Shown: positions 1 through 10,645, numbered from the stretch's first letter. The stretch: DNA of 44,736 nucleotides from JAFIEN01 sp051859505 (GCA_051859505.1 JBHYFN010000032.1:1-44736), one strand, 5' to 3'. The notes: generated by a model from the letters alone, not told the origin. A program made the numbers and translations.

Positions 1-1928
<1,928 letters not shown>

Positions 1929-2134
1929 GTCATCTGCCTGTCGTTGCGGCGGGCGGCGGGGCCGCGCCTAGATATTGTTGGCAACCTTATACCATCCCCA
2001 TGATGCGGGGTGCAATGGCGGATGGGGCGGTGCATTGGCAGCCACCGGCGCATACTGCCAACAAATTGTTTTCATTGACAATTAACGGAATCGTGCTGGG
2101 ATCAATGTCAGGCAGCATGAAAGGAGAGAGCCTG

Positions 2135-2428
2135 ATGCCCGAAACCCGCCGTGAGACACCTCCTGCAACGGAAACCGAACTGATGCTGAAGGGCTATGGC
2201 CTCACCACGGCCGAGCTGTTCTACCGGATGCCGGATTACCGCAATGTCCTCAACAGTTTCGTCTGGCAGGACTATGACCTTGCCCCCGATCACCCGCGGC
2301 TGTTCGGCTTCATCGAGTTCTGGCAGAAAGAGATCGAGGGGCCGCTGCATTCGGTGCGCTTCACCCATCGCAAGATGATCGCGCCGGGCGAATGGCGCAA
2401 TGTGGTGGGCGAATTCACGCTGCATTGA
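2135..2428 (+). CDS. usg: Usg family small protein
   Basis: A 97-residue protein of the Usg family, which is common in alphaproteobacteria and sometimes found beside tryptophan genes; its biochemical role is unknown to me. The family signature is clear: LMLKGYGLTTAELFYRMPD, then FVWQDYDLAP, then EGPLHSVRFTH. It has no signal peptide or membrane segment, so it should be cytoplasmic. ATG 2135 is chosen because AAGGAGAG lies at 2121-2128; an in-frame ATG at 2117 overlaps that site and is less likely. It diverges from gyrA with about 200 bases between them. A TTGACA at 2075-2080 could be its -35 element, but no convincing -10 follows. No trp genes are adjacent here. Confidence 0.88.
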   Translation: MPETRRETPPATETELMLKGYGLTTAELFYRMPDYRNVLNSFVWQDYDLAPDHPRLFGFIEFWQKEIEGPLHSVRFTHRKMIAPGEWRNVVGEFTLH

Positions 2429-2467
2429 TCGTTGCACCGAGGGGGCCAGACGGGAAACCGGCCCGGC

Positions 2468-3517
2468 TCAGGGCCTTGCGCGCATCAGCATCCCGAACAG
2501 GTCGCGCGGATCGTCGGGATCGGCGACCATGTCGAGATCCTCGTAAAGCCCGGCCTCGAGCGCGCGACCGTGGACATAGCGCAGCGCCGCGAAATCCTCG
2601 ATCGCAAAGCCCACGCTGTCAAAGAGCGTGATCTGCAGCGCATCGCGCCGGCCCGTTTCGGCCCCGGTGATGACCTTCCACAGCTCTGTCACCGGATGGT
2701 CGGGGTCTAGCTGCTGGATCTCGCCCTCGATCCGGGTCTGGGGGGGATATTCGACGAAGATCTCGGAGCGCAGCAGGATCTCGCGCGCGAGTTCCGTCTT
2801 GCCGGGGCTGTCGCCGCCCACCGCGTTGATATGGACGCCGGGGCCGATCATGTTGTCGCTCAGGATCGTGGAATAGCGCTTGTCCGCCGTGGCGGTGGTG
2901 ATGATCTGGGCACCCAGGATCGCCTCTTCCGCGCTTTGGCAGGGGAGGACGCGCAGGCCCTGACCGGCAAGGTTCCCAGCACAGCGGGCGGTTGCGGCGG
3001 GGTCGATGTCGTAAAGGCGGACCGTGTCGATGCCCAGCACCTCGCGGAAGGCCAGCGACTGGAATTCCGACTGCGCCCCGTTGCCGATCACCGCCATCAC
3101 CCGCGCGCCTTTGGGGGCAAGGTGCCGCGCCGCCATGGCCGACATGGCGGCGGTGCGGATCGCGGTCAGGATGGTCATTTCCGACAGAAGCACCGGATAG
3201 CCGGTATGCATGTCGGCCAGCAGGCCGAAGGCGGTCACGGTCTGGCGCCCGGCCTTCATGTTCGCGGGGTGGCCGTTGACATATTTGAAGCCATAGACCT
3301 CGCCATCGGTGGTGGGCATCAGCTCGATCACCCCCTCGGCGCTATGGGCGGGGATGCGGGCGGTCTTGTCGAACTGCTCCCACCGGATGAAATCGGCCTC
3401 GATCGCCTCGGCCATCTCGCGCAGCATCCGGGGCAGGCCGATGTGATGGACCAGCGCCATCATGTTGGCGACGCTGATGAAGGGCACGAGTGCAAGGCGG
3501 GACGGATCGTTGGTCAT
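2468..3517 (-). CDS. ocd: ornithine cyclodeaminase
   Basis: Converts L-ornithine to L-proline and ammonia with bound NAD+ (EC 4.3.1.12), the second step of an arginase route for arginine catabolism. The 349 residues match the family length. The NAD-binding turn GNGAQ is at 145-149, after MAVI and before SEFQ. The substrate side shows MPTTDGEVYGFKYVNGHP and the conserved KAGRQTVTAFG stretch near residues 88-98. GGDSPGKTEL supports ornithine cyclodeaminase over plain mu-crystallin-type reductases. The ATG start has GGAG about 9 bases upstream and overlaps the arginase stop as ATGA, so the two genes should be cotranscribed with translation coupled. Cytoplasmic. Confidence 0.93.
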   Translation of the reverse strand: MTNDPSRLALVPFISVANMMALVHHIGLPRMLREMAEAIEADFIRWEQFDKTARIPAHSAEGVIELMPTTDGEVYGFKYVNGHPANMKAGRQTVTAFGLLADMHTGYPVLLSEMTILTAIRTAAMSAMAARHLAPKGARVMAVIGNGAQSEFQSLAFREVLGIDTVRLYDIDPAATARCAGNLAGQGLRVLPCQSAEEAILGAQIITTATADKRYSTILSDNMIGPGVHINAVGGDSPGKTELAREILLRSEIFVEYPPQTRIEGEIQQLDPDHPVTELWKVITGAETGRRDALQITLFDSVGFAIEDFAALRYVHGRALEAGLYEDLDMVADPDDPRDLFGMLMRARP

Positions 3518-4443
3518 GCGAAGCTCCGGGTGGGGCGGTCGAAGATGCGCCGCCCGAAAAGCGAGGCGGCCAGATCGACCATGACCGAGGCGGTGCGGCC
3601 CCGGTCGTCAAGAAAGGGGTTCAGCTCGACCAGGTCGAGCGAGGCGACAAGGCCGCTGTCGCAGAGCGTCTCCATCACCAGATGCGCCTCGCGCAGGGTG
3701 GCCCCGCCCGGCACGGTCGTGCCGACGGCAGGGGCGACACCGGGGTCGAGGAAATCCACATCAAGCGAGACATGCAGCAGGCCGCCGGCCGCCTCCACCC
3801 GCTCAAGAAAGGCGGTGAGGGGCGTGTGGATCCCGGTTTCGTCGATCTGGCGCATGTCGACCAGCGTCACCTCTGTCCCGGCCAGGGCGGCGCGTTCGGC
3901 CGGATCGACCGAGCGCAGGCCGATCATGCAGACCCGGTCCCCGGGCACCGGATGGGCCACGGGCGGAAAGCCGTCGAAGCCGGGCAGGCCCATCGCGTAG
4001 GCCATCGGCGTGCCGTGCAGGTTGCCGCTGGCAGAGGTCAGCGGCGTATGAAAATCGCTATGCGCATCCAGCCAGAGGACAAAGAGGGGCCGGCCTCGCG
4101 CCGCCGCCTCCTCTGCCATGCCGGTGACGCTGCCCAGCGAGATCGCGTGATCGCCCCCCATGAAGACGGGCAGGCCGCGCCCCGCAGCCTCGCGCGCGGT
4201 GGCAGCAAGTGCACGGGTCCAGCCGACGGTTTCCTCGAAGGCGTGGACCGCCGGATTGGGGCAGGGGGGCAGGGGCCGGATCTCGGGCGCCACATTGCCA
4301 AGATCGCGCACACCATGGCCCAGATCGGCCAGCGCCTCGGCCAGGCCTGCGGTGCGATAGGCATCGGGCCCCATGAGGCAGCCGCGCCGGCGCTTGCCGC
4401 AATCCATCGGCGCGCCGATCAGAAGGATGTCTTTTCTGTCCAT
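3514..4443 (-). CDS. rocF: arginase
   Basis: Hydrolyses L-arginine to ornithine and urea using a binuclear manganese centre (EC 3.5.3.1). The metal motifs of the ureohydrolase fold are GGDHA (96-100), DAHSDFH (126-132) and SLDVDFLDP (226-234). SASGNLHGTPMA at about 137-148 is the arginase substrate loop and separates it from agmatinases. ATG 4443 gives 309 residues, the family norm. An upstream in-frame ATG at 4494 would add 17 unconserved residues and leave only 34 bases to the divergent regulator gene. It is first in an arginase-ocd operon, overlapping ocd by ATGA. The divergent Lrp-type gene is probably its regulator, by context. Confidence 0.94.
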   Translation of the reverse strand: MDRKDILLIGAPMDCGKRRRGCLMGPDAYRTAGLAEALADLGHGVRDLGNVAPEIRPLPPCPNPAVHAFEETVGWTRALAATAREAAGRGLPVFMGGDHAISLGSVTGMAEEAAARGRPLFVLWLDAHSDFHTPLTSASGNLHGTPMAYAMGLPGFDGFPPVAHPVPGDRVCMIGLRSVDPAERAALAGTEVTLVDMRQIDETGIHTPLTAFLERVEAAGGLLHVSLDVDFLDPGVAPAVGTTVPGGATLREAHLVMETLCDSGLVASLDLVELNPFLDDRGRTASVMVDLAASLFGRRIFDRPTRSFA

Positions 4444-4528
4444 CCCGCAATTCTTGCTCGATTGGCGGAGGACGGAAGCCTGCATTTCGTGCAAGATGGG
4501 CCGGAATTGATCGAAACGGGCACGTGTG

Positions 4529-4987
4529 ATGGACGAACTGGATCAAAGACTGCTGGCCGCCCTCCGCCGCGACGGGCGCGCCTCGCTGCAGGAACTCTCG
4601 CTCTTGCTGGGTGTGACGCGCAGCACGGTCCGGGCGCGGCTGGCGCGGCTGGTCGCATCGGGCGAGATTGCGGGCTTCACCGTGCTGACACGCTCGGACA
4701 TCGCCGAAAGCCCGGTGCGCGGGCTGATGATGCTTCAGGTCGAGGGGCGGGGGACCGAAAGGGTGATGGCCCGGCTCTCGGGCTTTGCCGAGGTGACGGC
4801 GCTGCATACGACCAACGGCACCTGGGATCTGATCGTCGAGATCGGGGCCGAGACGCTGGAAGCCTTCGATCGCGTGCTGTTTGCGATTCGCCGGATCGAA
4901 GGCGTCGTGCGCAGCGAGACGAACCTGCTCCTCTCGACCCGGCGGCCGGGGCGGCAGAGGCTCAGCCGGGCTTTCGCGCCGCCATGA
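4529..4987 (+). CDS. Lrp/AsnC family transcriptional regulator
   Basis: A 152-residue regulator. The N-terminal winged helix-turn-helix (about 1-50) begins MDELDQRLLAALRRDGRAS and contains LLLGVTRSTVRARLARL. The C-terminal ligand-binding/oligomerisation domain (about 65-140) includes VTALHTTNGTWDLIVEI, as in AsnC-type domains. ATG 4529 directly follows an in-frame GTG at 4526; either could be used. It diverges from arginase-ocd across 85 bases. Lrp-family proteins often control such catabolic genes in response to an amino acid, so arginine or ornithine is the likely effector; this is inference. Its 3' end overlaps the convergent dsbB by 26 bases. Confidence 0.9.
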   Translation: MDELDQRLLAALRRDGRASLQELSLLLGVTRSTVRARLARLVASGEIAGFTVLTRSDIAESPVRGLMMLQVEGRGTERVMARLSGFAEVTALHTTNGTWDLIVEIGAETLEAFDRVLFAIRRIEGVVRSETNLLLSTRRPGRQRLSRAFAPP

Positions 4988-5432
4988 TCCAGATCCCGGC
5001 CAGCACCAGCGACAGCAAAGCATTCCAGCTGGCCATCGACAGCCCCAGCATCGACCAGGCCACATCGGTGCACAGAACCAGGCTCGGCCCCTCGAGCGAC
5101 AGAAGATCCGCCCCCGACAGCCCGCCCAGCCCGCCCGCGCCGGAACAGCTTGCCGGGCCTTCCCACCAGCCCCGTTCAACACCGGTGTGATAAAGGCCGA
5201 TCCCGGCAGTGGCCAAAGCCGCCAGCGCCCCGGCCAGGGCCAGAGCGCGCCCGATGCCGCCCCGCGACAGGACAAGCGCAAGGGCGCCAAGCGCCACGGC
5301 CGCGGCATGGGGCCAGCGTTGCCACAGGCACAGCGGGCAGGGCGCAAAGCCCAGCGCCTGAAACACGAAAGCCCCCGCCAGCATCAGGAAAGATCCCCCC
5401 GCCGCCACAAGAACGAGATCCCGTCGGGTCAT
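4962..5432 (-). CDS. dsbB: disulfide bond formation protein DsbB family
   Basis: Inner-membrane oxidoreductase that reoxidises a periplasmic DsbA and passes electrons to quinone. The 156 residues carry four hydrophobic segments (about 5-25, 42-56, 62-81 and 130-150). The first periplasmic pair is the CPLC motif at 32-35, followed by WQRWPH. The second pair is Cys96 and Cys121 in the loop before the last helix. ATG 5432 is chosen for the GGAGGTGGGC directly upstream. An earlier in-frame start (5480) would add 16 hydrophilic residues ahead of the first helix. The gene converges on, and slightly overlaps, the Lrp-type gene. Confidence 0.9.
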   Translation of the reverse strand: MTRRDLVLVAAGGSFLMLAGAFVFQALGFAPCPLCLWQRWPHAAAVALGALALVLSRGGIGRALALAGALAALATAGIGLYHTGVERGWWEGPASCSGAGGLGGLSGADLLSLEGPSLVLCTDVAWSMLGLSMASWNALLSLVLAGIWIMAARKPG

Positions 5433-5514
5433 GCCCACCTCCATCTCCGCTGTTGAACCCGAGCGCGGGGCGGAACTCAAGCCCGGTCTTGGTCACAAGC
5501 CGCGATGGCGGCGA

Positions 5515-5543
5515 TTGACGCAGCGGGCGGGGCGGCCTAAAGC
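5515..5543 (+). promoter_or_regulatory. probable promoter of tRNA-Leu
   Basis: TTGACG at 5515-5520 and TAAAGC at 5538-5543 are 17 bases apart and end 9 bases before the tRNA. The strong -35 with a looser -10 suits housekeeping promoters in this group. Confidence 0.6.
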
Positions 5544-5552
5544 GGGCGGCGT

Positions 5553-5639
5553 GCCGGTGTGGCGGAATGGTAGACGCAGCGGATTCAAAATCCGCCGGGG
5601 CAACCCCCCGTGAAGGTTCGAGTCCTTTCACCGGCACCA
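5553..5639 (+). tRNA. tRNA-Leu (anticodon CAA)
   Basis: The acceptor stem pairs GCCGGTG (5553-5559) with CACCGGC (5629-5635), followed by discriminator A and an encoded CCA (5637-5639). The anticodon arm is GCGGA-TTCAAAA-TCCGC, giving anticodon CAA, which reads UUG. A long class II variable arm (CGGGGCAACCCCCCG region) and the T arm GGTTCGAGTCC follow. The 87 bases and long variable arm are as expected for tRNA-Leu. Confidence 0.97.
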
Positions 5640-5784
5640 AGTCTTTCTTTCAATGCCATGTAAAGACTGAACAAATCTTCACTCCGGCTTGCCGCTAGCC
5701 CCCCGATCCTGCCCTTCGGCATTGCCCCGGTCATCGCCTGCGGGCGGGCCGGGACGTCAGGCAAAGGGTCGGCCCGGGGCGCGG

Positions 5785-6933
5785 TCACTCCGCGTGCAGA
5801 TAGGCGACCAGGGCCTCTTCGTTCTTGAGATGCCGCTGCACCATCTGGCGTGCCATGCGTCCCGGCACGACGATCCGCGCGGCCTGCTGCGTCGTTTCCG
5901 TCAGGCCGGGGAATATCGTGGCGAGTTCGCGTCGCGCCTCCGGGCTCAGGCTGCGCAGCGCCTGTTTGCCCAGCAAAAGCGTCTCGGCCCAGAGGCCTTC
6001 GGCGCAGACCAGGCCATGCGCATCAAGGCGCATGTGATAATAGACGACCGCGCCCGGCGCCGTCTGTTGGGTCACGCCGTCCAGACCGCACAGCTGCTTT
6101 GCCGCGACAAGGGCTTCGCTTTCGCCGGTCATGCGGGACACGATCTTCGAGCCGACAAGAACACGATGCTGCGGCGACAGATACAGATCGCGCAGCGGCA
6201 TTCCATGGCCCAGGGCGCCTTTCCCGATCCTGATCGGCAGGATCGACGGATCGATCACCGTTCTGGCGAGGCCGATCTCGCTCCGCGCGATCCAGCGGAT
6301 CGGTTGCAGGCCGTTGTCGCGCGTCAGGACAAGGTCGCCGACGGCGAGGGATTCGATCGGGACGGGGCCATCGGCCGTGGTGATCAGCGTGCCGGCCCGA
6401 AAGCAGATCGGATTGAAGGCATTTGCCGTTTCGTTGAACTGCAAAAGGCCGTCGTTGTTCCCCTCGTCGGGATCACCGATCTGGGACTCCGGCCCATAAA
6501 AGAGGTCTGTCGGCGTGGTCGTGAACCCGCCGTTCAGGTCATAGATCAGGAACAGGTTCCGCGCCTCGAAGACGACATGTTCATCGCCGTCGCCCAGATC
6601 GTTCACGAAATCCCCGCGCACGCCCATGTCCTGTAAACCGGGGACCGCGGACCAGTTCGCCGGATCGGCAAGTGCACCCTCATCCAGCGGCAAGGTGGTG
6701 GGGCCGGTATATATCTGCAAATCCCAGAATTGGCCGTTGGCGAAGTGGTCCTTGCCCCCCAGCTGCCTGCCGACCAGGCGGTAGATCGTCTCGGGCCCCG
6801 TCAGGGCGGCGGCGTCCTGAATGACCATGCCGTACCCATCCTGGCCCGGGTTGATGCCGGGCGGGTTGGAGGGCTGGTTCACAAAACCGGCGATCTGATC
6901 GCCCGTCAGAAGGATGGTGACAGTCTCTGGCAT
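5785..6933 (-). CDS. Hint_2-domain protein (hedgehog/intein fold)
   Basis: A 382-residue protein with an unrecognised N-terminal half (about 1-170, acidic, Gly/Asp-rich) and a C-terminal Hint_2-type domain. The Hint start is Cys177 in NPICFRAGTLITTADG. It continues with LAVGDLVLTRDNGLQPIRW and SPQHR (253-257), the counterpart of the motif B histidine. Hint domains perform N-S acyl shift and can self-cleave; the retained Cys and His make this chemically possible here. No standard signal peptide is seen, and export could be type I as for RTX proteins. It diverges from a second Hint protein at 7801. The substrate or purpose is unknown to me. Confidence 0.8.
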   Translation of the reverse strand: MPETVTILLTGDQIAGFVNQPSNPPGINPGQDGYGMVIQDAAALTGPETIYRLVGRQLGGKDHFANGQFWDLQIYTGPTTLPLDEGALADPANWSAVPGLQDMGVRGDFVNDLGDGDEHVVFEARNLFLIYDLNGGFTTTPTDLFYGPESQIGDPDEGNNDGLLQFNETANAFNPICFRAGTLITTADGPVPIESLAVGDLVLTRDNGLQPIRWIARSEIGLARTVIDPSILPIRIGKGALGHGMPLRDLYLSPQHRVLVGSKIVSRMTGESEALVAAKQLCGLDGVTQQTAPGAVVYYHMRLDAHGLVCAEGLWAETLLLGKQALRSLSPEARRELATIFPGLTETTQQAARIVVPGRMARQMVQRHLKNEEALVAYLHAE

Positions 6934-7800
6934 CGTTCTACGCTACGGTTCTCCCTTTCGCACCAGTCACAAGACCGGTCACCGATCCTGGTTTCGGTGG
7001 GCATTGCTTCGGATCTGCCCCGTGTCTGACGTCGACAGTCCACAAGGCCGGGCGCAAACCCTTATCCGGTAATCCTTAACTTTCCCGCCACTTCTATCCG
7101 GGAGAGCGCCGGTTGAGCGGCTTCGGCCCCGGCGCTGCCGCAACGCCGACAGCCGCCCCGCTGCCGCCGTCATGATTCGGGGGTGCGGTTCGCACAGTTG
7201 CGCGACGCGGCCGGGATTGGTGATGCAGGCGAAACGACAGATGCGGCGGGTGGACGGGGTCGACGGCATCCGGGCCACCTGATGCGGGGGGCTGGCGATC
7301 CTGACACGGCTTTGGATTGTTCGGGTTGGGGAAACAGTACCAAGGCCGGGCGCGGCGCGAGGACGGGGCAGGCCCGGCCCCGCAAGGCGGCGCGGCCGGG
7401 CCTCCTGCGGCACCTGTTGCGGTGCGTGCGCCGCCGTATGGGTCCTGCGTATGGTTCCTGAGCAGAAACAATGCAGATCGGGTTACTTTCGCCTGAATGG
7501 TGGCGGAGCGGCGGTCTATCGCCATGGTTGTGGCGCGCTCACCATAATCCGGACATTTTTCGCTTTCTTCGACACAAACCCGCCGCTATTCAGAAAGGGC
7601 CTCTTGAGGGTATCGGGTCGTCGGGGGGCGGCCCTCCGGTCAGAACTGGCCGGTAAATTGTCTGTAAAGTGCGTCACCTGAGGCCTTGCAGTACGTGAAT
7701 GGTGGAACGGGGCCGCGTGCTCCGCTTTCTGGCCGGGGGGGCCTCCCGGCCTCGGTATGTCGCGCAGGCCGGTGAGGCCCTGCATACGAGGAGTGGTAAG
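6934..7800. other. 867-base intergenic region between divergent Hint genes
   Basis: No convincing gene. Open frames here are proline/arginine-rich, lack recognisable domains and have no good ribosome site. A less GC-rich stretch at about 7540-7600 could hold promoter elements. GGCCGGG (7731-7737) pairs with CCCGGCC (7745-7751), a 7-bp stem with a 7-base loop, about 50 bases before the start of the RTX gene. The length suggests leader or regulatory content. Confidence 0.5.
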
Positions 7801-9909
7801 ATGTCGGATCAGGTCATGCAGCCGGAGAGCGCAACCCTCATGGGCACTGACGGGGACGATCTGTTCACCCCCGCACCGGGAGATACGGTCATCGGCGGCG
7901 CCGGCAACGATACGCTGGACCTGCGGGGACTCGGCCCGTTCCGTCTGGCCCGTGTCGAGGAGGGCGAGGATGGCCTGAGCGGCGTTGTCGAACTGCTGGA
8001 CGACGAGGGCGACCCGACCGGCGAGGAGATCGCCTTTTCGGGGATCGAGACCTTCCTCAAGGATGATGATGCGGGCGACGATGATGCTGGCGATGACGAC
8101 TCGGGCCCGGTTGGCAACCGCCCGCCCGTGGCGGTGGATGACACGGCCACCACCCGCGCCGGAGAGGCGGTCGGCATCGACGTGCTGGCCAATGACAGCG
8201 ACCCCGATGGCGATCTTCTGACGGTGATCACGGCTGCGGCGGCGAACGGCACCGTCACGATCAACCCGGACGGCACGATCACCTATACTCCGGCCGCCGG
8301 TTTCGTCGGCAGCGACGTGATCACCTACGAGATCGATGACGGCAACGGCGGCACCGCCTCGGCGACGGTGGCTGTCACCGTCACCCCGCCCGCGGCCCCG
8401 GGTGGCCCCGATGGCACGGTGCAGGGAACGACGGGCGACGATATCATCGACATCAACTATGACGGCGATCCCCAGGGCGACCGGATCGACGCGGGCGATG
8501 CGCTGATCCCGGGCCACGGGCCGGATGACGATCTGGTCTATGCTTTCGGCGGCAATGACACGGTCTTTGCCGGTGCGGGCAACGACACCGTCTTTGGCGG
8601 TGCGGGCGACGACGTGCTGTTCGGCGGCACGGGCGATGACACGCTGATCGGCAATACCGGCGATGACACGCTTTTTGGTGGCGACGGCGATGACGAGCTG
8701 CGCTCGGGCCAGGGCAACAACACCTTCTTCGGCGACGATGGCGATGACGATATCCGCGGCGGCGAGGGTGATGACCTGATCTTTGGCGGCCCCGGCAATG
8801 ACGATATCCATGCCGGCGGGGGCGATGACACCGTCTTTGGCGGCGAGGGCGATGACCGCGTCTCGGCCGGGCCGGGCAATGACATCGTCTTCGGTGACGA
8901 AGGCAACGACACGCTCTTTGGCGGCGCGGGCGACGACACGCTTTTCGGCGGCGAAGGCGATGACACGCTTTATGGCGGCGACGGCAATGACACGCTCTTC
9001 GGTGGCGATGGCAGCGACACGCTTTACGGCGGCCGTGGCAATGACACCTTCTTCGGCGGCGCCGGTCCCAATGCGATGTTCGGCGGCGCGGATCGCGATG
9101 TCTTTTTCATCGACTCGCCCGAGGCCGGGATCGGTTCCTTCGTCGACGGCGGCTCGCAGGGCGATGATCATGACGTGCTGAGCCTCATCGGCGCGGGCCC
9201 GCTCCGCATCGTCAACCTGCGGCCCGACAGCGACGGCAACGGCTTCGACGGCACGGTGGAGTTTCTGGACGGCGACGGCAATGTCACCGGCTCGATGGAA
9301 TTCCGCAATATCGAAGAGATCATCCCCTGTTTCACCCCCGGCACCGCCATCGCCACTCCGCGCGGCGAGCGGCTGGTCGAGGAGTTGAAGGCCGGCGACC
9401 GGATCATCACCCGCGACAACGGCATTCAGGAAATCCGCTGGGTCGGCCACAAGGCGCTGACCGGCAAGGATCTGGTCGGCACGCCCTATCTGCGCCCGAT
9501 CCTGATCAAGGCCGGCGCGCTTGGCAATGGTCTGCCGGAACGCGACATGATGGTTTCGCCGAACCACCGCCTGCTGGTAGCCAATGACCGGACCCAGCTT
9601 TACTTCGAGGAAAGCGAGGTTCTGGTCGCGGCCAAGCATCTGGTGGGCGCCGAGGGCATCATGGAGCTTGACGTGATGCAGACGACCTATATCCACTTCA
9701 TGTTCGACCGCCACGAGGTTGTTCTGTCCAACGGCGCCTGGACCGAAAGCTTCCAGCCCGGCGATTACAGCCTCAAGGGCCTTGGCAATTCGCAGCGCAA
9801 CGAGATCTTCGAGCTTTTCCCCGAGCTGGCGACGAAGGACGGGGTCGAAGGCTATCAGGCGGCGCGCAAGTCGCTGAAAAAGCACGAGGCGCGGCTTCTG
9901 GTGAAGTAA
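7801..9909 (+). CDS. cadherin-like / RTX calcium-binding / Hint_2 protein
   Basis: A 702-residue, very acidic, probably secreted protein. Order: an N-terminal segment with one RTX-like motif (GGAGNDTLD, about 32-40); an Asp-rich linker near 90-100; a cadherin-like or Ig-like repeat at about 106-196 (NRPPVAVDDTATT, DVLANDSDPDGD, FVGSDVITYEIDDGNGG); 21 nonapeptide RTX units at about 247-435; then a Hint_2 domain starting at Cys510 (IIPCFTPGTAIATPRG) with SPNHR at 586-590. RTX repeats bind Ca2+ and fold outside the cell after type I secretion; no ABC exporter lies in the window. ATG 7801 is chosen for GAGGAG just upstream. Role inferred as adhesin or matrix protein, with Hint cleavage possible. 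Confidence 0.88.
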   Translation: MSDQVMQPESATLMGTDGDDLFTPAPGDTVIGGAGNDTLDLRGLGPFRLARVEEGEDGLSGVVELLDDEGDPTGEEIAFSGIETFLKDDDAGDDDAGDDDSGPVGNRPPVAVDDTATTRAGEAVGIDVLANDSDPDGDLLTVITAAAANGTVTINPDGTITYTPAAGFVGSDVITYEIDDGNGGTASATVAVTVTPPAAPGGPDGTVQGTTGDDIIDINYDGDPQGDRIDAGDALIPGHGPDDDLVYAFGGNDTVFAGAGNDTVFGGAGDDVLFGGTGDDTLIGNTGDDTLFGGDGDDELRSGQGNNTFFGDDGDDDIRGGEGDDLIFGGPGNDDIHAGGGDDTVFGGEGDDRVSAGPGNDIVFGDEGNDTLFGGAGDDTLFGGEGDDTLYGGDGNDTLFGGDGSDTLYGGRGNDTFFGGAGPNAMFGGADRDVFFIDSPEAGIGSFVDGGSQGDDHDVLSLIGAGPLRIVNLRPDSDGNGFDGTVEFLDGDGNVTGSMEFRNIEEIIPCFTPGTAIATPRGERLVEELKAGDRIITRDNGIQEIRWVGHKALTGKDLVGTPYLRPILIKAGALGNGLPERDMMVSPNHRLLVANDRTQLYFEESEVLVAAKHLVGAEGIMELDVMQTTYIHFMFDRHEVVLSNGAWTESFQPGDYSLKGLGNSQRNEIFELFPELATKDGVEGYQAARKSLKKHEARLLVK
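8539..9105 (+). repeat. RTX coding repeats, 21 units of 27 bp
   Basis: Each 27-base unit encodes a nonapeptide of the form GGxGxDxLx, for example FGGAGDDTL and YGGDGNDTL. Units diverge at synonymous and variable positions but keep period and Gly/Asp sites. RSGQGNNTF and FGGAGPNAM are the weakest matches, and the last unit (FGGADRDVF) closes the array. Confidence 0.9.
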
Positions 9910-9957
9910 CAGGAATGCAGCTGATGCCGTGCCCCGCCGGGGTGCGGCATCCGGGGC

Positions 9958-10030
9958 GGGGGGCCTTCGGCCCCCCGTTTGCGTTTTGCGGCGGGGCCAG
10001 CGGCCCCCCGTTTGCATTTTGCGGAGGGGC
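9958..10030. terminator. two hairpins within a 33-bp direct repeat, 3' of the RTX gene
   Basis: Hairpin 1: GGGGGGCC-TTC-GGCCCCCC (9958-9976). Hairpin 2: GGGGCC-AGC-GGCCCC (9993-10007). The sequence GGCCCCCCGTTTGC, one varying base, then TTTTGCGG occurs twice with a period of 33 bases. The element lies between convergent genes, so it may terminate both. There is no long T run. Confidence 0.55.
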
Positions 10031-10057
10031 CGAGGCTGCGGATCAAAGCGCTGCGGA

Positions 10058-10645
10058 TCAGAGCGGGTTGTCGCGGCGCCAGGCGGCCCAGTCTTCGGGC
10101 GTGTCCAGATCGCGGGTGGCGTGGTCGCCGGGCAGGGGCAGGCTGCGGATCCGCGCGCGGTTGGCCGCAACGATCCCTCTTGCGCCCAGATCGCCGGACA
10201 GCTGCGCGAAGGCGGGGCGCAGGCTGGCGTCAAAGGCGATCGGATGGCCCGGCCGGCCCGCTGCATCCGTGGCGATCACGATCAGCGCCTCGCCCGCATC
10301 CGCTGCGGCGACGGCGGCCAGATCCTCGGCCGTCAGCCCGGGAAGGTCGGCCGCCGTGACAAGGAAGCGCGCGCAGTCGGGCAGGGCGGCCACGCCCTCG
10401 CGCAGGGTGCCGCCCATGCCTTCGGCCGAGCCTTCCAGCACAAGCCTTGTGGCGGACAGGCCGTCAAGCGCGCGGGCGCGGGGGTGATCGGCCGCAGGCA
10501 GCGCCACATGGGGCGACAACCCCGCCGCGCCCGCCGCCCGCACGAGGCGGCGCAGCAGCGGTTCGCCCGCGACCGTTTCAAGCAGCTTGTCGGGCCCCCC
10601 CATGCGGCGCGACTGCCCCGCCGCAAGGATCAGGATCGGGATCAT
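10058..10645 (-). CDS. MobA-like NTP transferase (nucleotidyltransferase family)
   Basis: A 195-residue protein of the MobA-like NTP-transferase fold. The nucleotide-binding signature is ILAAGQSRRMGGPDKLL near the N-terminus, and TAADLPGLT carries the metal-binding Asp. ATDAAGRPGHPIAF matches the MocA-type (molybdopterin cytidylyltransferase) subgroup more than MobA. Such enzymes transfer CMP or GMP to molybdenum cofactor, or NMP to sugars. No molybdoenzyme genes are adjacent, so the substrate is not settled. It lies 60 bases downstream of the dimethylglycine-dehydrogenase-type gene on the same strand and could be cotranscribed. The family call is firm, the specificity is not. Confidence 0.8.
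   Translation of the reverse strand: MIPILILAAGQSRRMGGPDKLLETVAGEPLLRRLVRAAGAAGLSPHVALPAADHPRARALDGLSATRLVLEGSAEGMGGTLREGVAALPDCARFLVTAADLPGLTAEDLAAVAAADAGEALIVIATDAAGRPGHPIAFDASLRPAFAQLSGDLGARGIVAANRARIRSLPLPGDHATRDLDTPEDWAAWRRDNPL

Noticed and set aside
7094..7525. 143-codon minus-strand frame in the Hint intergenic region
   Set aside because: Composition is Pro/Arg/Ala-rich, overlapping frames of similar length exist on both strands, and there is no ribosome site or family motif.
8539..9105. Regular 27-bp repeats that could be mistaken for a CRISPR or minisatellite array
   Set aside because: No unique spacers; each unit translates to an RTX nonapeptide in one continuous frame.
7516..10266. 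916-codon minus-strand frame opposite the RTX gene
   Set aside because: Its valine/alanine periodic repeats are the antisense reading of the 27-bp RTX array; the plus-strand protein has real domains.
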